Shown here: positions 1 through 8,371 of the stretch, one piece after another
Layout of the letters: every line of letters starts with the position of its first letter
How positions within the stretch are numbered: position 1 is the stretch's first letter
NCBI GenBank assembly: GCA_903822545.1
Contig: CAIJPN010000017.1
Span: 1 to 64,000 of the forward strand
DNA: 64,000 bases
Reading direction: 5' to 3'
From: an uncultured Anaerolineae bacterium
GTDB lineage: Bacteria; Chloroflexota; Anaerolineae; Anaerolineales; Villigracilaceae
The notes under the pieces: model-generated
Told to the model about the DNA's origin: nothing
Seen by the model: the letters and a program-made list of their open reading frames with translations, nothing else
Databases searched by the model: none
Position numbers and translations under genes: made by a program

Positions 1-588
1 GCCGCCCTCGGGCAGGTTCACCACCGGGATGTTTTCCAGCCCGGTTTTGGCGCGATCCAGCTCCCCGGCTTCGTCGATGGCTGCCAGTTTGTAATTCCCC
101 AGGTCGGACGGGTTGGCGATAGCCACCAACGCCTTCAGGTCGCCTTTGCCCTTGAGTTTGACGGGCCGCCAGTCTGAGCTGGCCAGGTAGCGCGAGAACA
201 GGATCATCTCGTCGGTGGCAAGCGGGGCGTTGTTTTTGGGGTTGTTGAGTAGCTCCCAGCGGATGGCGTGCAGCTCGGGCGCGCTGGCGCCGATCAGCAG
301 CCGCAACCGCAGCGGGATATCCTGGCTGTGGGCGCTGGCCAGGGCCTCGGCAAAGGCCACCTGCAGTTCGGCTGGCTCAAACAGGGCTTTGGTGAGTGCA
401 ATCCCGTACTCTTTAGGCTCCAGCATCAGCTCGCGCAAAGTCTCCACATCCAGACGGACGTGGATGGGGGCACCCTGTCCCAGGCGGGTATCGGTGTCAC
501 TGCCGGGCATAATGAAACGCATCTCCACGGTGTATTGTCCGGCTTCAAAGCGATGTAGTCCAAGTTCTAAGTCGGCGTATTCCTGCAT
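1..588 (-). CDS. CHAT-domain protein, N-terminal part (runs off left edge)
   Basis: Open reading frame read on the minus strand from an ATG at 588 to base 1 without a stop, 196 codons seen. The start is preceded by GAGG five bases upstream. The visible part matches the region that leads into a CHAT (caspase-like) domain: residues about 95-150 carry the pattern LLIGASAPELHAIRWELL followed by a phrase on LATDEMILFSRYL, then KALVAIANPSDL. CHAT proteins of this type are predicted caspase-fold proteases, often fused to TPRs or NTPase modules. The catalytic His and Cys would lie to the left of the window, so activity cannot be judged. A TATAAT-like -10 lies at 637-632 on the same strand. Confidence 0.7.
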   Translation of the reverse strand, partial: MQEYADLELGLHRFEAGQYTVEMRFIMPGSDTDTRLGQGAPIHVRLDVETLRELMLEPKEYGIALTKALFEPAELQVAFAEALASAHSQDIPLRLRLLIGASAPELHAIRWELLNNPKNNAPLATDEMILFSRYLASSDWRPVKLKGKGDLKALVAIANPSDLGNYKLAAIDEAGELDRAKTGLENIPVVNLPEGG

Positions 589-848
589 GGGGCCTCGTCT
601 ATTCTGTTTTGGGTGTGTTTTTTGGGGGAAAATTATAGTGTATTATTGCACAATTGGAGCCAATTTTCAAATTGTCCAGGCCATGATTTTTTAAAAAGGT
701 AATTTATGCAGGGGTTGCGTTACACCAGAGGGGTGATACATCCTGTTGCACGAAACAAAAGCCAGCCTCGATCCGAATCGATTGAAAATGGTGCGGTGCG
801 CGGAATCCTTTGGATCAGCCGCTTTCAGCGGTCAACCCATTTCACGGG

Positions 849-854
849 TACAAT
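849..854 (+). promoter_or_regulatory. -10 element TACAAT, probable leaderless promoter
   Basis: TACAAT ends six bases before the ATG at 861, so transcription would start at or next to the start codon. No Shine-Dalgarno sequence is present between them. No clear -35 is seen. The same spacing recurs before the genes at 10826, 24203, 30602 and 63825. Confidence 0.4.
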
Positions 855-860
855 ACCAGC

Positions 861-1196
861 ATGGAAAAAAACAAACCGTTCGAACAAATTGCCGCAAAAT
901 ATCAGCTATCCAATGAAAGCGCCAAATACTTTCTTAGCCGAATTCAAAAGAGCTTCAAAAAAGAAAAGCCGCCGCAGCCCCTGATCCTTGAATTTATGAA
1001 CAGGCAGAAGTTTAAAACCCTGCCTAACCCGCACCAGGTTGCCACATTGATGTACGATGCGGGCGTTTGGGCTTATCCCATGCACGCCGCGCCTCCTGCC
1101 ATCGAAACCGAGGCTGATTTATTTGCCTTGCAGCGTTCTCCTGCCAAAACTGGCCGACCCAAGCGCCGGTCAAGTTCACCGGCAGATGCATCTTGA
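861..1196 (+). CDS. Small protein of unknown function
   Basis: A 111-residue protein starting MEKNKPFEQIAAKYQ. I do not recognise the family. The N-terminal half is charged and helical in look (QLSNESAKYFLSRIQKSFKK), the C-terminal end is basic (KTGRPKRRSSS). No signal peptide or membrane segment. ATG 861 was chosen over an upstream in-frame ATG at 810 because the -10 hexamer at 849-854 would lie inside the longer version. The stop codon is close to or overlaps the start of the transporter gene, so the two are probably co-transcribed. Confidence 0.5.
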   Translation: MEKNKPFEQIAAKYQLSNESAKYFLSRIQKSFKKEKPPQPLILEFMNRQKFKTLPNPHQVATLMYDAGVWAYPMHAAPPAIETEADLFALQRSPAKTGRPKRRSSSPADAS

Positions 1197-1239
1197 TGAT
1201 GATGGTTCTGACCGCTTTCCTTGGTTGGATTTAGCCCGC

Positions 1240-2178
1240 ATGCTGCGCCGCGTTTCGCTTGGTGTTATCGCCGCCCTGTTTTTTAGCAGCACTTTTGTAT
1301 TAAATCGCGCCATGAGCCTGGCCGGTGGACATTGGGCCTGGAGCGCCAGCCTGCGCTTTGGTTTTATGCTGGTGCTTTTGGCGCTTATCCTGCTTGCCAC
1401 CACAGGCCGAAAGTCCCTGCGGGATGTGTGGGAAGTTTTCTGGCAGTACTGGATCTTTTGGGTTGTTGCAGGCAGCCTCGGCTTCGGCGTATTCTATGCA
1501 ATGATCACTTTCAGCGCCGCATATGCCGCTGGTTGGATCGTCGCCACCACCTGGCAGATCACCATCCTGGCCACACCAATTGTGCTGGTTTTCTTTGGGC
1601 GCAAAGTGCCAGGCCGTGGCTTGCTCTTTAGCGGGTTGATTTTTATCGGCATTCTACTGGTCAATGTTGAACACGCCAGCGCCAGCAGCCTGCAAGCCAT
1701 GCTCTTCAGTGCCCTGCCGGTTTTGGTGGCGGCCTTTGCTTACCCCATTGGCAACCAACTTGTCTGGGAAGTGCGTCAGGGAGAAAATCCGCGCCTGCCG
1801 CATATCACCCATCCCGTTCTGGGAAACGGATTTGCGCGTGTCCTGCTGTTGACGCTGGGTTCCGTCCCCTTTTGGGTGGCCCTGCTCCTGCTGATGGCAC
1901 CGCCCGCGCCTTCTACCGGACAACTGATCAGTACCGCGCTGGTAGCTCTGTTCTCGGGCGTCATTGCCACCACGATCTTTCTCTATGCCCGCCACCTGTG
2001 CCAGCAGCCCTATGAAATCGCGGCTGTGGATGCGACCCAGTCTATGGAGGTGATTTTTTCACTGCTCGGCGAAATCATCTTCCTGGCCGGAGCCCTGCCT
2101 GGCCCGCCTGGGTTCATTGGCATCTCGCTGACCATCCTTGGCCTGGTGGCCTACATTGTGATGCAAAATAAGAGCTAA
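1240..2178 (+). CDS. EmrE-family multidrug efflux transporter
   Basis: About 312 residues with roughly ten hydrophobic segments, in the drug/metabolite transporter superfamily (the 'multidrug resistance efflux transporter' family, not the short four-helix SMR proteins). The start region VSLGVIAALFFSSTFVLNR followed by GGHWAWSASLRFGFM is characteristic, as is the AAYAAGWIVATTWQITILA stretch near residue 90. It should export small compounds across the inner membrane; the substrate cannot be told. ATG 1240 places the first helix at the family's usual position; an in-frame ATG at 1186 would add 18 polar residues and overlap the upstream gene by 11 bp. Neither has a convincing ribosome binding site. 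Confidence 0.75.
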   Translation: MLRRVSLGVIAALFFSSTFVLNRAMSLAGGHWAWSASLRFGFMLVLLALILLATTGRKSLRDVWEVFWQYWIFWVVAGSLGFGVFYAMITFSAAYAAGWIVATTWQITILATPIVLVFFGRKVPGRGLLFSGLIFIGILLVNVEHASASSLQAMLFSALPVLVAAFAYPIGNQLVWEVRQGENPRLPHITHPVLGNGFARVLLLTLGSVPFWVALLLLMAPPAPSTGQLISTALVALFSGVIATTIFLYARHLCQQPYEIAAVDATQSMEVIFSLLGEIIFLAGALPGPPGFIGISLTILGLVAYIVMQNKS

Positions 2179-2232
2179 TCTCTGGCGCGAATTGCGCGAA
2201 ACGCTCTTTTGATTTCTGGGAACAACCGCGGG

Positions 2233-2805
2233 TCACAGATTGGATTCTGTAAAAATACGCACATCTGGGAAATAGACGGTTGGGAATGAGAAATTAACCT
2301 GGGCAAATTTCCATACCCCGGCCTGGCATATCACTACCGCGGTGAAGCGCAGCGGCCAGATGAATTTTTCGCCGCGCCGTAACTCGTAGACCGTGTTTGT
2401 GCCGCCGCGCAGGATGTGATGCAGCTTCTGTTCAGCGCTGATGCCAGGCTTATCGATATATTCTTTAATGAAGTTCAAATACGAGGCATAATTCTCCTCC
2501 CCTATTGTTTGCGTCACGGTGGCAGTGGCGGCAACCCAGCCCACATCACCGAGATGGTGGATGGAAGCTGAATCCAAATCCAGCAGGAAATCACCCCAGC
2601 CTTCCCAATCCCCATGCACCGATGCACGGGCGGTGTCGCGGGTCATGTACCATTCATCTGTGTCGGGTTTAATGCCATTTGTGCCGATAACTTCAGCATT
2701 GGGGATGAACAAGTCCATAAAAGTATCTACTTTTGCCAGGTCGCGGTTGGTATAACCATCCTGGAAGGTTTGTAACAGTGCCCGGATTGCTTGTTGTGGG
2801 TTCAT
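2233..2805 (-). CDS. SnoaL/NTF2-like protein
   Basis: 190 residues starting MNPQQAIRALLQTFQDG. GGAG five bases before this ATG favours it over an upstream in-frame start at 2856. The pattern of an N-terminal helix (IRALLQTFQDGYTNRDLAKVD), a following FMDLFIPNAEVIG strand and a C-terminal WKFAQVNFSF strand is that of the NTF2-like cone-shaped fold. Members include polyketide cyclases, ketosteroid isomerases and many proteins without known activity, so only the fold is proposed. It stands alone between the transporter (opposite strand) and the sigma factor; the hairpin at 2863-2890 separates it from the sigma gene. Confidence 0.6.
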   Translation of the reverse strand: MNPQQAIRALLQTFQDGYTNRDLAKVDTFMDLFIPNAEVIGTNGIKPDTDEWYMTRDTARASVHGDWEGWGDFLLDLDSASIHHLGDVGWVAATATVTQTIGEENYASYLNFIKEYIDKPGISAEQKLHHILRGGTNTVYELRRGEKFIWPLRFTAVVICQAGVWKFAQVNFSFPTVYFPDVRIFTESNL

Positions 2806-2862
2806 TTCTACTCCATCGAGTACAGGTTGGGCTGAAACTTTAGTTTGTATGCACAAAGAAAC

Positions 2863-2890
2863 AACCGGGCGAGGATGAACTCGCCCGGTT
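2863..2890 (-). terminator. Rho-independent terminator of the sigma factor gene
   Basis: Arms AACCGGGCGAG (2863-2873) and CTCGCCCGGTT (2880-2890) pair perfectly around a six-base loop. Read on the minus strand the hairpin is followed by a T-rich stretch (TGTTTCTTTG). It lies just past the sigma factor stop codon. Confidence 0.75.
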
Positions 2891-2913
2891 GGGTTGTGAA
2901 AGTGTCAGCGGGG

Positions 2914-4122
2914 TTATTCGCCGAGGTAATCACGCAGTTTACGGCGAATGGATGGGTGGCGCAGGCGGCTAAGAGCCTGCGCTTCAATCTGGCGCACACG
3001 CTCGCGGGTGACGCCCATCTTGCGGCCCACTTCTTCGAGCGTGTAAGCCTGCCCATCCAGCAGGCCATAGCGCAGTTGCAAGATGCGCACTTCACGTGGT
3101 GGCAGGCTGTTGAGGACTTCGCTCAGGTGCTCGCGCAGCAGGTTGTAGGTGGCGGTGTCATCCGGTGGGGCGGCTTCATCATCTTCGATAAAATCTCCCA
3201 GCACTGAATCTTCTTCATCGTCCGTGGGTGTTTCCAGCGAGAGCGGGCGGCGCGCCACCTGGATCATGTTCTCCACCTTTTTAGGTGGCACTTCCAGGGC
3301 ATTGGCAAGTTCTTCCACCGAAGGCTCACGCCCCAGGCGCTGTGTAAGCTGGTGCTGAACGCGCAGCAGCTTGTTGATCTGGTCACCCATGTGGACGGGC
3401 ACGCGGATGGTGCGTCCCTGGTCTGCGATGGCGCGGGTAACGGCCTGGCGAATCCACCAGGTGGCATAGGTGGAGAATTTGTGTCCGCGCCGGTAGTCGA
3501 ATTTTTTGGTGGCGCGAATCAGGCCAATGTTGCCTTCCTGGATCAAATCAAGAAAGGGCACGCCGCGTCCCATATATTTTTTTGCAACAGAGATTACCAG
3601 TCGGCTGTTGGCGGTGATCAGGTGTTCGCGGGCTGCCCAGCCATCTTCAATCTGGCTGCGCAATTCAAGCCGGCGGCGATTGGTGGCGCTGCCGCGCGCC
3701 AGTTCTTCGCGGGCAATGCGCCCGTTTTCGATACGTTGGGCCAGCGAAACTTCTTCTTCTGCTGTCAGTAGTGGTACACGGCTGACTTCTTTGAGATACA
3801 GTCCAATGGTGTCGTCGGTATCAATGTTAGCGAGATAGTCATCGATGACCATCTCAGCTTCGGCTTCTACCGGGGCCTGTTCTGGCCCGGTGAGCTCATC
3901 TTCGGTCGGTTCAGTCGTAGTTGAATCTTCGATAAAGGGTACACCCGCGCTTAACAACGCAGCAAACGCTTCTTCGAGTTGCTCTACATCTTGTTCCGCT
4001 TCTGGGAAGAAATGCAAAATATCGTCTAATGTGACGTATGATTTTTGCCGGCCTAATTCGATAAGCCGCGCAATTGGGGAATACTCTTCTTCTTCCTCAA
4101 TTATCATCAAAGGTTCATCCAT
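2914..4122 (-). CDS. rpoD: Primary sigma factor (RpoD/SigA, sigma-70)
   Basis: 402 residues. Region 1.1-like acidic N-terminus (residues 1-100), region 1.2 at [17 protein letters not shown], region 2 with the -10-recognition and core-binding segments ([18 protein letters not shown] and [18 protein letters not shown]), region 3 (RTIRVPVHM) and region 4 with the helix-turn-helix [20 protein letters not shown] near the C-terminus. This is the housekeeping sigma factor that recruits RNA polymerase to TTGACA/TATAAT promoters. Its length is usual for Gram-positive-type SigA. It is monocistronic, with its own promoter (4155-4183) and terminator (2863-2890). Confidence 0.95.
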   Translation of the reverse strand: MDEPLMIIEEEEEYSPIARLIELGRQKSYVTLDDILHFFPEAEQDVEQLEEAFAALLSAGVPFIEDSTTTEPTEDELTGPEQAPVEAEAEMVIDDYLANIDTDDTIGLYLKEVSRVPLLTAEEEVSLAQRIENGRIAREELARGSATNRRRLELRSQIEDGWAAREHLITANSRLVISVAKKYMGRGVPFLDLIQEGNIGLIRATKKFDYRRGHKFSTYATWWIRQAVTRAIADQGRTIRVPVHMGDQINKLLRVQHQLTQRLGREPSVEELANALEVPPKKVENMIQVARRPLSLETPTDDEEDSVLGDFIEDDEAAPPDDTATYNLLREHLSEVLNSLPPREVRILQLRYGLLDGQAYTLEEVGRKMGVTRERVRQIEAQALSRLRHPSIRRKLRDYLGE

Positions 4123-4154
4123 AAATTTTCCTTAAATAGTGGAATGTCACAAAA

Positions 4155-4183
4155 AGAATACTCTTTTTTTTGTACAAATTCAA
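4155..4183 (-). promoter_or_regulatory. Candidate sigma-70 promoter of rpoD
   Basis: On the minus strand TTGAAT (4183-4178) and TATTCT (4160-4155) are separated by exactly 17 bp. The -35 starts just past the stop codon of the upstream ABC-operon gene. Confidence 0.5.
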
Positions 4184-4187
4184 TAGG

Positions 4188-4793
4188 TTAAGGTGTCGAA
4201 GTTGGTATCATTTCCATGATTGGTTCAACTGCCGGGGCGGTGGGAGTGAGCATAATGGGTGGGGTGCTCAACATTTGGATGAGTGCATCCAACCCGTAGT
4301 TGCTGACAATCTGCACCGGGCCATTTTCAACCCTGACGTAGTATCCATCGCCAATTGCGGTGATGTCGCCGATATCAAAATTAGATTCGGCCCCACTGGC
4401 AAATTTAACCCCCAACTTATAAGCGGGTTTCTCCAGCCCGAGCGCATTTAGCGCCGGGGCAGGTTCCATTACACCGATAATGCGCAACGCTCGAACCTGT
4501 GATGCGGCGGCTTCGGCAGCGGCCTGGTCGGCGGGGGCTTCCGTTCCAGCGGTTATCATCCACCCGGCGGTGGTGCGGGTGAGTTTAACGCTTTTGCCAG
4601 CGCTGTTGCTGACACGGATTTCATTCACTTCGCCCTGTTCGTAGGCGATCAGGAACCCGGTGGGGATATTCGTGGCGGTGGCTTCGCCGGCCATGGCTTG
4701 TTGCAGCAGATTATCGGGTTGTTGGAGATAGTAGTAGAGCGCTGCTGCCAGCAGGAGCAGGACGAGCATCAGCCAGGTGGAGCGTCGGATCAT
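4188..4793 (-). CDS. DUF4340-domain membrane-anchored protein
   Basis: 201 residues starting MIRRSTWLMLVLLLLAAALYYYLQQ: one N-terminal membrane anchor followed by an extracytoplasmic domain. The patterns KSVKLTRTTAGWMITAG and ALNALGLEKPAYKLGVKF are typical of DUF4340, a beta-rich repeat found next to Gld-type ABC genes. It is the last gene of a four-gene operon and begins 2 bp after the GldG-like gene. Its function is unknown; its position suggests an accessory to the transporter complex. The start at 4793 is preferred because longer versions overlap the upstream gene and delay the membrane anchor. Confidence 0.75.
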   Translation of the reverse strand: MIRRSTWLMLVLLLLAAALYYYLQQPDNLLQQAMAGEATATNIPTGFLIAYEQGEVNEIRVSNSAGKSVKLTRTTAGWMITAGTEAPADQAAAEAAASQVRALRIIGVMEPAPALNALGLEKPAYKLGVKFASGAESNFDIGDITAIGDGYYVRVENGPVQIVSNYGLDALIQMLSTPPIMLTPTAPAVEPIMEMIPTSTP

Positions 4794-4795
4794 GT

Positions 4796-6376
4796 TTAGC
4801 CTCGTCTGCGGCGGGATGCCCAGGCCCAAACGCCGCCACCAATGACGATGAGCGGGATCAGGCACAGGGTTGAGAGAATGATTCCCACGAATTCCAGGCC
4901 AGATGGCGGGTTGTAGGTGCGTTCTACCGGTGTTTTGACCGTCAGGTTGATCAGGTTTTCCTGTTCGGCGACCCAGTCGATGGCATTGGTCAGGATATCG
5001 CCAAAGTTGCCCTGGGCGTAGAGCGTGTCTATGGCGAATTCAGAATCGCCAAACACGACCAGCCGTCCCTGGCGGGCGAAGTCTTCGGATGAAATTGCCA
5101 GGGTGACAGGGCCGGGGTTATCTGTGGCTGGGTCGAAGGATACCTGGCTGTTGTTCATGGAATCAACGTCGGTTTCGCCCCAGGCATTTGCGCCGGTGGC
5201 TACCAGCGCGGTGACGCTGTAAGGTGTGCCTTCGATCACCGTTAGCGAGCGGGTGGTGGGGAAGGTGGTCAGCACACCCCGCAGGTTGGCGGTGATGGGG
5301 TGCCTGGCATAGCTTTGGGTGTCTGCTACCGCAAACAGGGGTGAACTGGTGTTGGGGTCAACCACGATGTCATTTTTTAAGCCGACGCCCCATTTTGCCA
5401 GCAGGTCATCCAACGGATTGGCTATGTCTTTGTAATTGGTCAATAGTGGGGAGTCTTCCATCACCACCAGGCCGCCGCCTGCATCAAGGTAGTTGCTCAG
5501 GGCGGTCACTTCGGCTTCTGCCAGCGGAACGATTGGCCCGGCGATGACAACTGCTGCCGCGTCGGCAGGGACACTGCCTGTGGAGGCCAGTGAGAGGAGT
5601 TTTACAGTGTAATTTTTATCGGTCAGGGCTTTTTTGATGTAGGTGAACGATGATTCGCCCGGGTTTTCAGTGTCTTTCTCACCGTGATCTACCAGGAAGT
5701 AGATGACCTGGCTTTGTGGGTTGACGAGCTTGATCATGGCGATGGCGATTTCTTGTTCGGTGGCAAAGTTGACCGGGGATTTTTTGCCACCCATGTGCAG
5801 CATAATCGTTCCATCACGGGTGATATCATCTTCTTTGGCGGCGAGGGGCTCGAAGTTCGGGTCGATGAAGGTGTAGTCGAATTTGCCGTTGCTGTTTTCT
5901 TTTAGCTTTTGCAGCAGGTTTTTGGCATCTGTATTGGGGGTTTGGGATGTGAAGTAGGCCCTGGCTATCACCGGTTCGGGCAGTTTGCCAAACAGTGCAA
6001 TGGTTTCGGGGGCCAGGGTGTTTTGTTTGTCTTCGGTCAGATCCCAGGTTTTAGGGTTCTGGTAGGCCAGCATGTTGATGAAGAAGAGCACACCCATAAA
6101 GGCCAATAGCATGATTATGGCGTTGCTTCCATATTGGGCCTGCCGTCCGGTGAGGAATAAGCGGGTTCCTTCGGGGTCGAGCAGGGCGGTGATGGCCAGC
6201 CCGAGCAAAATTCCAGCCAGGCTGAACCAGATTCCGCGGGTGAGTATTTGCGGGTCAGGAGGTGTGTACAGCCCAATGTTGGCAATTCCGTTTACCAGCA
6301 CAAAACCGATCGTGCTGAGGATGGATAATCCGCTGAAAACCAGGCCGAGCGGGGCAAACCGGCGATAGTCTTTCAT
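4796..6376 (-). CDS. GldG-like ABC-transporter auxiliary protein
   Basis: 526 residues from ATG 6376, which has GGAGG five bases upstream; it overlaps the permease stop codon as ATGA. Membrane segments lie near residues 10-35, 45-65 and 85-105 and again at the C-terminus (FVGIILSTLCLIPLIVIGGG). Between them is a large extracytoplasmic domain of the ABC_transp_aux (GldG) family, with WDLTEDKQNTLAPETIALF, VIYFLVDHGE and a VVVMEDSPLL-like 'pseudo-active' fold related to DUF4350. In Bacteroidetes GldG is needed for gliding, but homologues are widespread in non-gliding bacteria, where the substrate is unknown. Confidence 0.8.
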   Translation of the reverse strand: MKDYRRFAPLGLVFSGLSILSTIGFVLVNGIANIGLYTPPDPQILTRGIWFSLAGILLGLAITALLDPEGTRLFLTGRQAQYGSNAIIMLLAFMGVLFFINMLAYQNPKTWDLTEDKQNTLAPETIALFGKLPEPVIARAYFTSQTPNTDAKNLLQKLKENSNGKFDYTFIDPNFEPLAAKEDDITRDGTIMLHMGGKKSPVNFATEQEIAIAMIKLVNPQSQVIYFLVDHGEKDTENPGESSFTYIKKALTDKNYTVKLLSLASTGSVPADAAAVVIAGPIVPLAEAEVTALSNYLDAGGGLVVMEDSPLLTNYKDIANPLDDLLAKWGVGLKNDIVVDPNTSSPLFAVADTQSYARHPITANLRGVLTTFPTTRSLTVIEGTPYSVTALVATGANAWGETDVDSMNNSQVSFDPATDNPGPVTLAISSEDFARQGRLVVFGDSEFAIDTLYAQGNFGDILTNAIDWVAEQENLINLTVKTPVERTYNPPSGLEFVGIILSTLCLIPLIVIGGGVWAWASRRRRG

Positions 6377-7116
6377 TTCCACCTCCGCATTTCAACAGCC
6401 GTGGTGCCGATTATTAACCCGGCCAGTGTCAGGCTAAGATAGTAGACCAGGCCACCAAGGGAGATTATCCCGTTGGCAAATTCGTTGTAGAAATGGCTGT
6501 TCAAGTCGATATAACTGAAGATTTCTCCGCCACTTGGCAGGATGTTGGCGGGCGCGCCTACCAACCACCACATAATGATCAAGAAGACGAGTGTGCCAAA
6601 AAAGGCCACGATTTGATTGCCAAATATGGCTGAAAAGCTCACGCCGATGGACAGGAAAACCGCTGCCAGCAGGATGACACCCAGGTAACCGGATAACATC
6701 AGCATCTGGTCAATGCCCGGGGTTATGAGTTGGTTCAGCATAAACGGGTAAACCAAAGTCACAGCGACCAGGGCCAGTATGAATAGGAACGCGCCCAGCC
6801 ATTTGCCGATGATGAATTCATGGTCACGTACTGGGGCAGTCATCATCAATTCCATGGTGCCCATGCGCACTTCTTCGGCTACCAGGCGCATCGTCAGGGC
6901 GGGGGTGGCGAGCAGGAACAGGAAGGCCAGCGGACTGATTACCATGCGGACATCAGGGGCAGATTGGTATCCGAAGGGTGAACTGTTTAATGCGGTCATG
7001 TTCAAGACGAAGATTATCCCCAGGATCAACAAAATCAGGAAGGCCACGATATATGCGACCGGGCTGGTGAAATATTGTTTGAGTTCGCGTTTGGCGATTG
7101 TCCAAATGTTGCGCAT
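6373..7116 (-). CDS. ABC-2 type permease (GldF-like)
   Basis: 247 residues starting MRNIWTIAKRELKQYFTSP, with GGAG seven bases before the ATG. Six hydrophobic segments follow the amphipathic N-terminal helix. The motif RLVAEEVRMGTMELMMTAPV near residue 85 is the hallmark of ABC-2 permeases of the GldF/NosY group. It forms the membrane channel for the ATPase encoded just upstream and overlaps the GldG-like gene downstream by 4 bp. Confidence 0.85.
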   Translation of the reverse strand: MRNIWTIAKRELKQYFTSPVAYIVAFLILLILGIIFVLNMTALNSSPFGYQSAPDVRMVISPLAFLFLLATPALTMRLVAEEVRMGTMELMMTAPVRDHEFIIGKWLGAFLFILALVAVTLVYPFMLNQLITPGIDQMLMLSGYLGVILLAAVFLSIGVSFSAIFGNQIVAFFGTLVFLIIMWWLVGAPANILPSGGEIFSYIDLNSHFYNEFANGIISLGGLVYYLSLTLAGLIIGTTAVEMRRWK

Positions 7117-7120
7117 GTTG

Positions 7121-8059
7121 TTACTCCACTTTCTTCGCAGCGCCAGATTCTTCACGGGTCAGTTGCAGGAAGATTTCTTCTAGGCTCAGGTTGATGGCGC
7201 GCAATTCCAGCAAATCAAGGTTCGACTGGATGACCAGGCGGGCAACTTCGGGACGAACATCCTGGCCTGGTTCGTAATCAAATTCCAGTGAATCGGCTTC
7301 TACCTGGTTGACCGCTTTTACGCCTTTGATTTTGGCGATCTTTTCGGCCAGCCCTGTTGCACCGCTGCCCACTTTCAAGTGAGCATGTTCTGCGCCAGAA
7401 AGCCGGGCTTGCAGGTTATCGGGGGTATCTTCAACTACAATTTTGCCTTTGTTAATGATGAGAATACGGTCACAAAGTTGCTGGGCTTCAGGCAGGATGT
7501 GGGTGGAAAGCAGCACTGTGCGCTCGCGGCCTACTTCACGAATAACATTGCGAACTTCAATGATCTGCGCCGGGTCGAGGCCGATGGTGGGTTCATCCAG
7601 GATCAACACTTCGGGGCGATGGAGCAGTGCCTGGGCCAGCCCAACCCGTTGCCGCATCCCTTTGGAAAGATTGCCGATGAACCCGTCAGCGCGATCCAGC
7701 AGGCCGACCATTTCCAGGGTTTCGTTCACAGTGCTGCTGGCCTGGGGCAGGTGCCGCAGGTCAGCCATAAATTTCAAGTAATCGAAAACCGTCATATCAG
7801 TATACAGTGGAACGGTTTCAGGCAGGTATCCCACTCGTTTGCGGACTTCGATTGAGTCGTTGACTACATCGAACCCGGCAATTGTGGCTGCCCCGCTCGA
7901 TGGTGGCATGTAACCGGTTAAGATTCGCATGGTGGTGGTTTTTCCGGCGCCATTGGGGCCCAGGAACCCCAAAATTTCCCCCTGGCGGGCTTCAAAATTC
8001 AACCCGTCGATGGCTTTGCGCAGCCCATATGTTTTTGTTAGATCGGAAACTTGTATCAT
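7121..8059 (-). CDS. ABC transporter ATP-binding protein (GldA-like)
   Basis: 312 residues from ATG 8059, with GGGAG five bases upstream. Walker A GPNGAGKTT near residue 38, Q-loop in GYLPE, signature LSKGMRQRVGLAQAL and Walker B VLILDEPTIGLDP are all intact, followed by STHIL. The C-terminal 90 residues form the extra domain seen in ABC-2 exporters. It is the first gene of a compact operon with the permease, the GldG-like protein and the DUF4340 protein, so it should power export or membrane remodelling by that complex. Confidence 0.9.
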   Translation of the reverse strand: MIQVSDLTKTYGLRKAIDGLNFEARQGEILGFLGPNGAGKTTTMRILTGYMPPSSGAATIAGFDVVNDSIEVRKRVGYLPETVPLYTDMTVFDYLKFMADLRHLPQASSTVNETLEMVGLLDRADGFIGNLSKGMRQRVGLAQALLHRPEVLILDEPTIGLDPAQIIEVRNVIREVGRERTVLLSTHILPEAQQLCDRILIINKGKIVVEDTPDNLQARLSGAEHAHLKVGSGATGLAEKIAKIKGVKAVNQVEADSLEFDYEPGQDVRPEVARLVIQSNLDLLELRAINLSLEEIFLQLTREESGAAKKVE

Positions 8060-8146
8060 TCCGTCTCCCTTGTTGTGAAATTGGCGAAACAAAAGGCACA
8101 GCAGCCATAGGCAGCGGTGCCAATTGGGTTAAATCTTACCGTGTAT

Positions 8147-8175
8147 CACTATACAAAGTTTAATGAACGGAGTCA
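8147..8175 (-). promoter_or_regulatory. Promoter of the GldA-F-G-like operon
   Basis: On the minus strand TTGACT (8175-8170) and TATAGT (8152-8147) are separated by 17 bp. The predicted start of transcription lies about 80 bases before the ATPase gene. Confidence 0.65.
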
Positions 8176-8258
8176 AGTAGTTTTTAATAGTCTAATCAAA
8201 CCCTAATCTTCTTCACGAACATTTTAGCGAGCAATTTTTTGCAATTTGTTTGTTATGC

Positions 8259-8288
8259 TTGACACAATTCTCCTGTCCATTGTACAAT
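8259..8288 (+). promoter_or_regulatory. Near-consensus promoter of the pyrophosphatase gene
   Basis: TTGACA (8259-8264) and TACAAT (8283-8288) are separated by 18 bp. This is the strongest sigma-70 promoter seen in the window. It gives a 5' leader of about 75 bases and excludes the upstream in-frame ATG at 8246 as the true start. Confidence 0.75.
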
Positions 8289-8304
8289 TTTTCTCTCTAC
8301 TCAA

Positions 8305-8337
8305 GGCGCTTCTCCTCATTTATCAGCGAAAAGCGCC
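8305..8337 (+). other. Stem-loop in the 5' leader of hppA
   Basis: GGCGCTT (8305-8311) pairs with AAGCGCC (8331-8337) across a 19-base loop inside the transcribed leader, 18 bases before the GGGAGGAG ribosome binding site. It could protect the 5' end or modulate translation. I do not recognise a riboswitch class. Confidence 0.35.
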
Positions 8338-8371
8338 TAAATTATTTTCCCCCCGGGAGGAGACGGTTACT

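Noticed and set aside
268-558. Plus-strand ORF over the left-edge gene
   Set aside because: It is antisense to the CHAT-domain reading frame, which has the recognisable motifs and a ribosome binding site.
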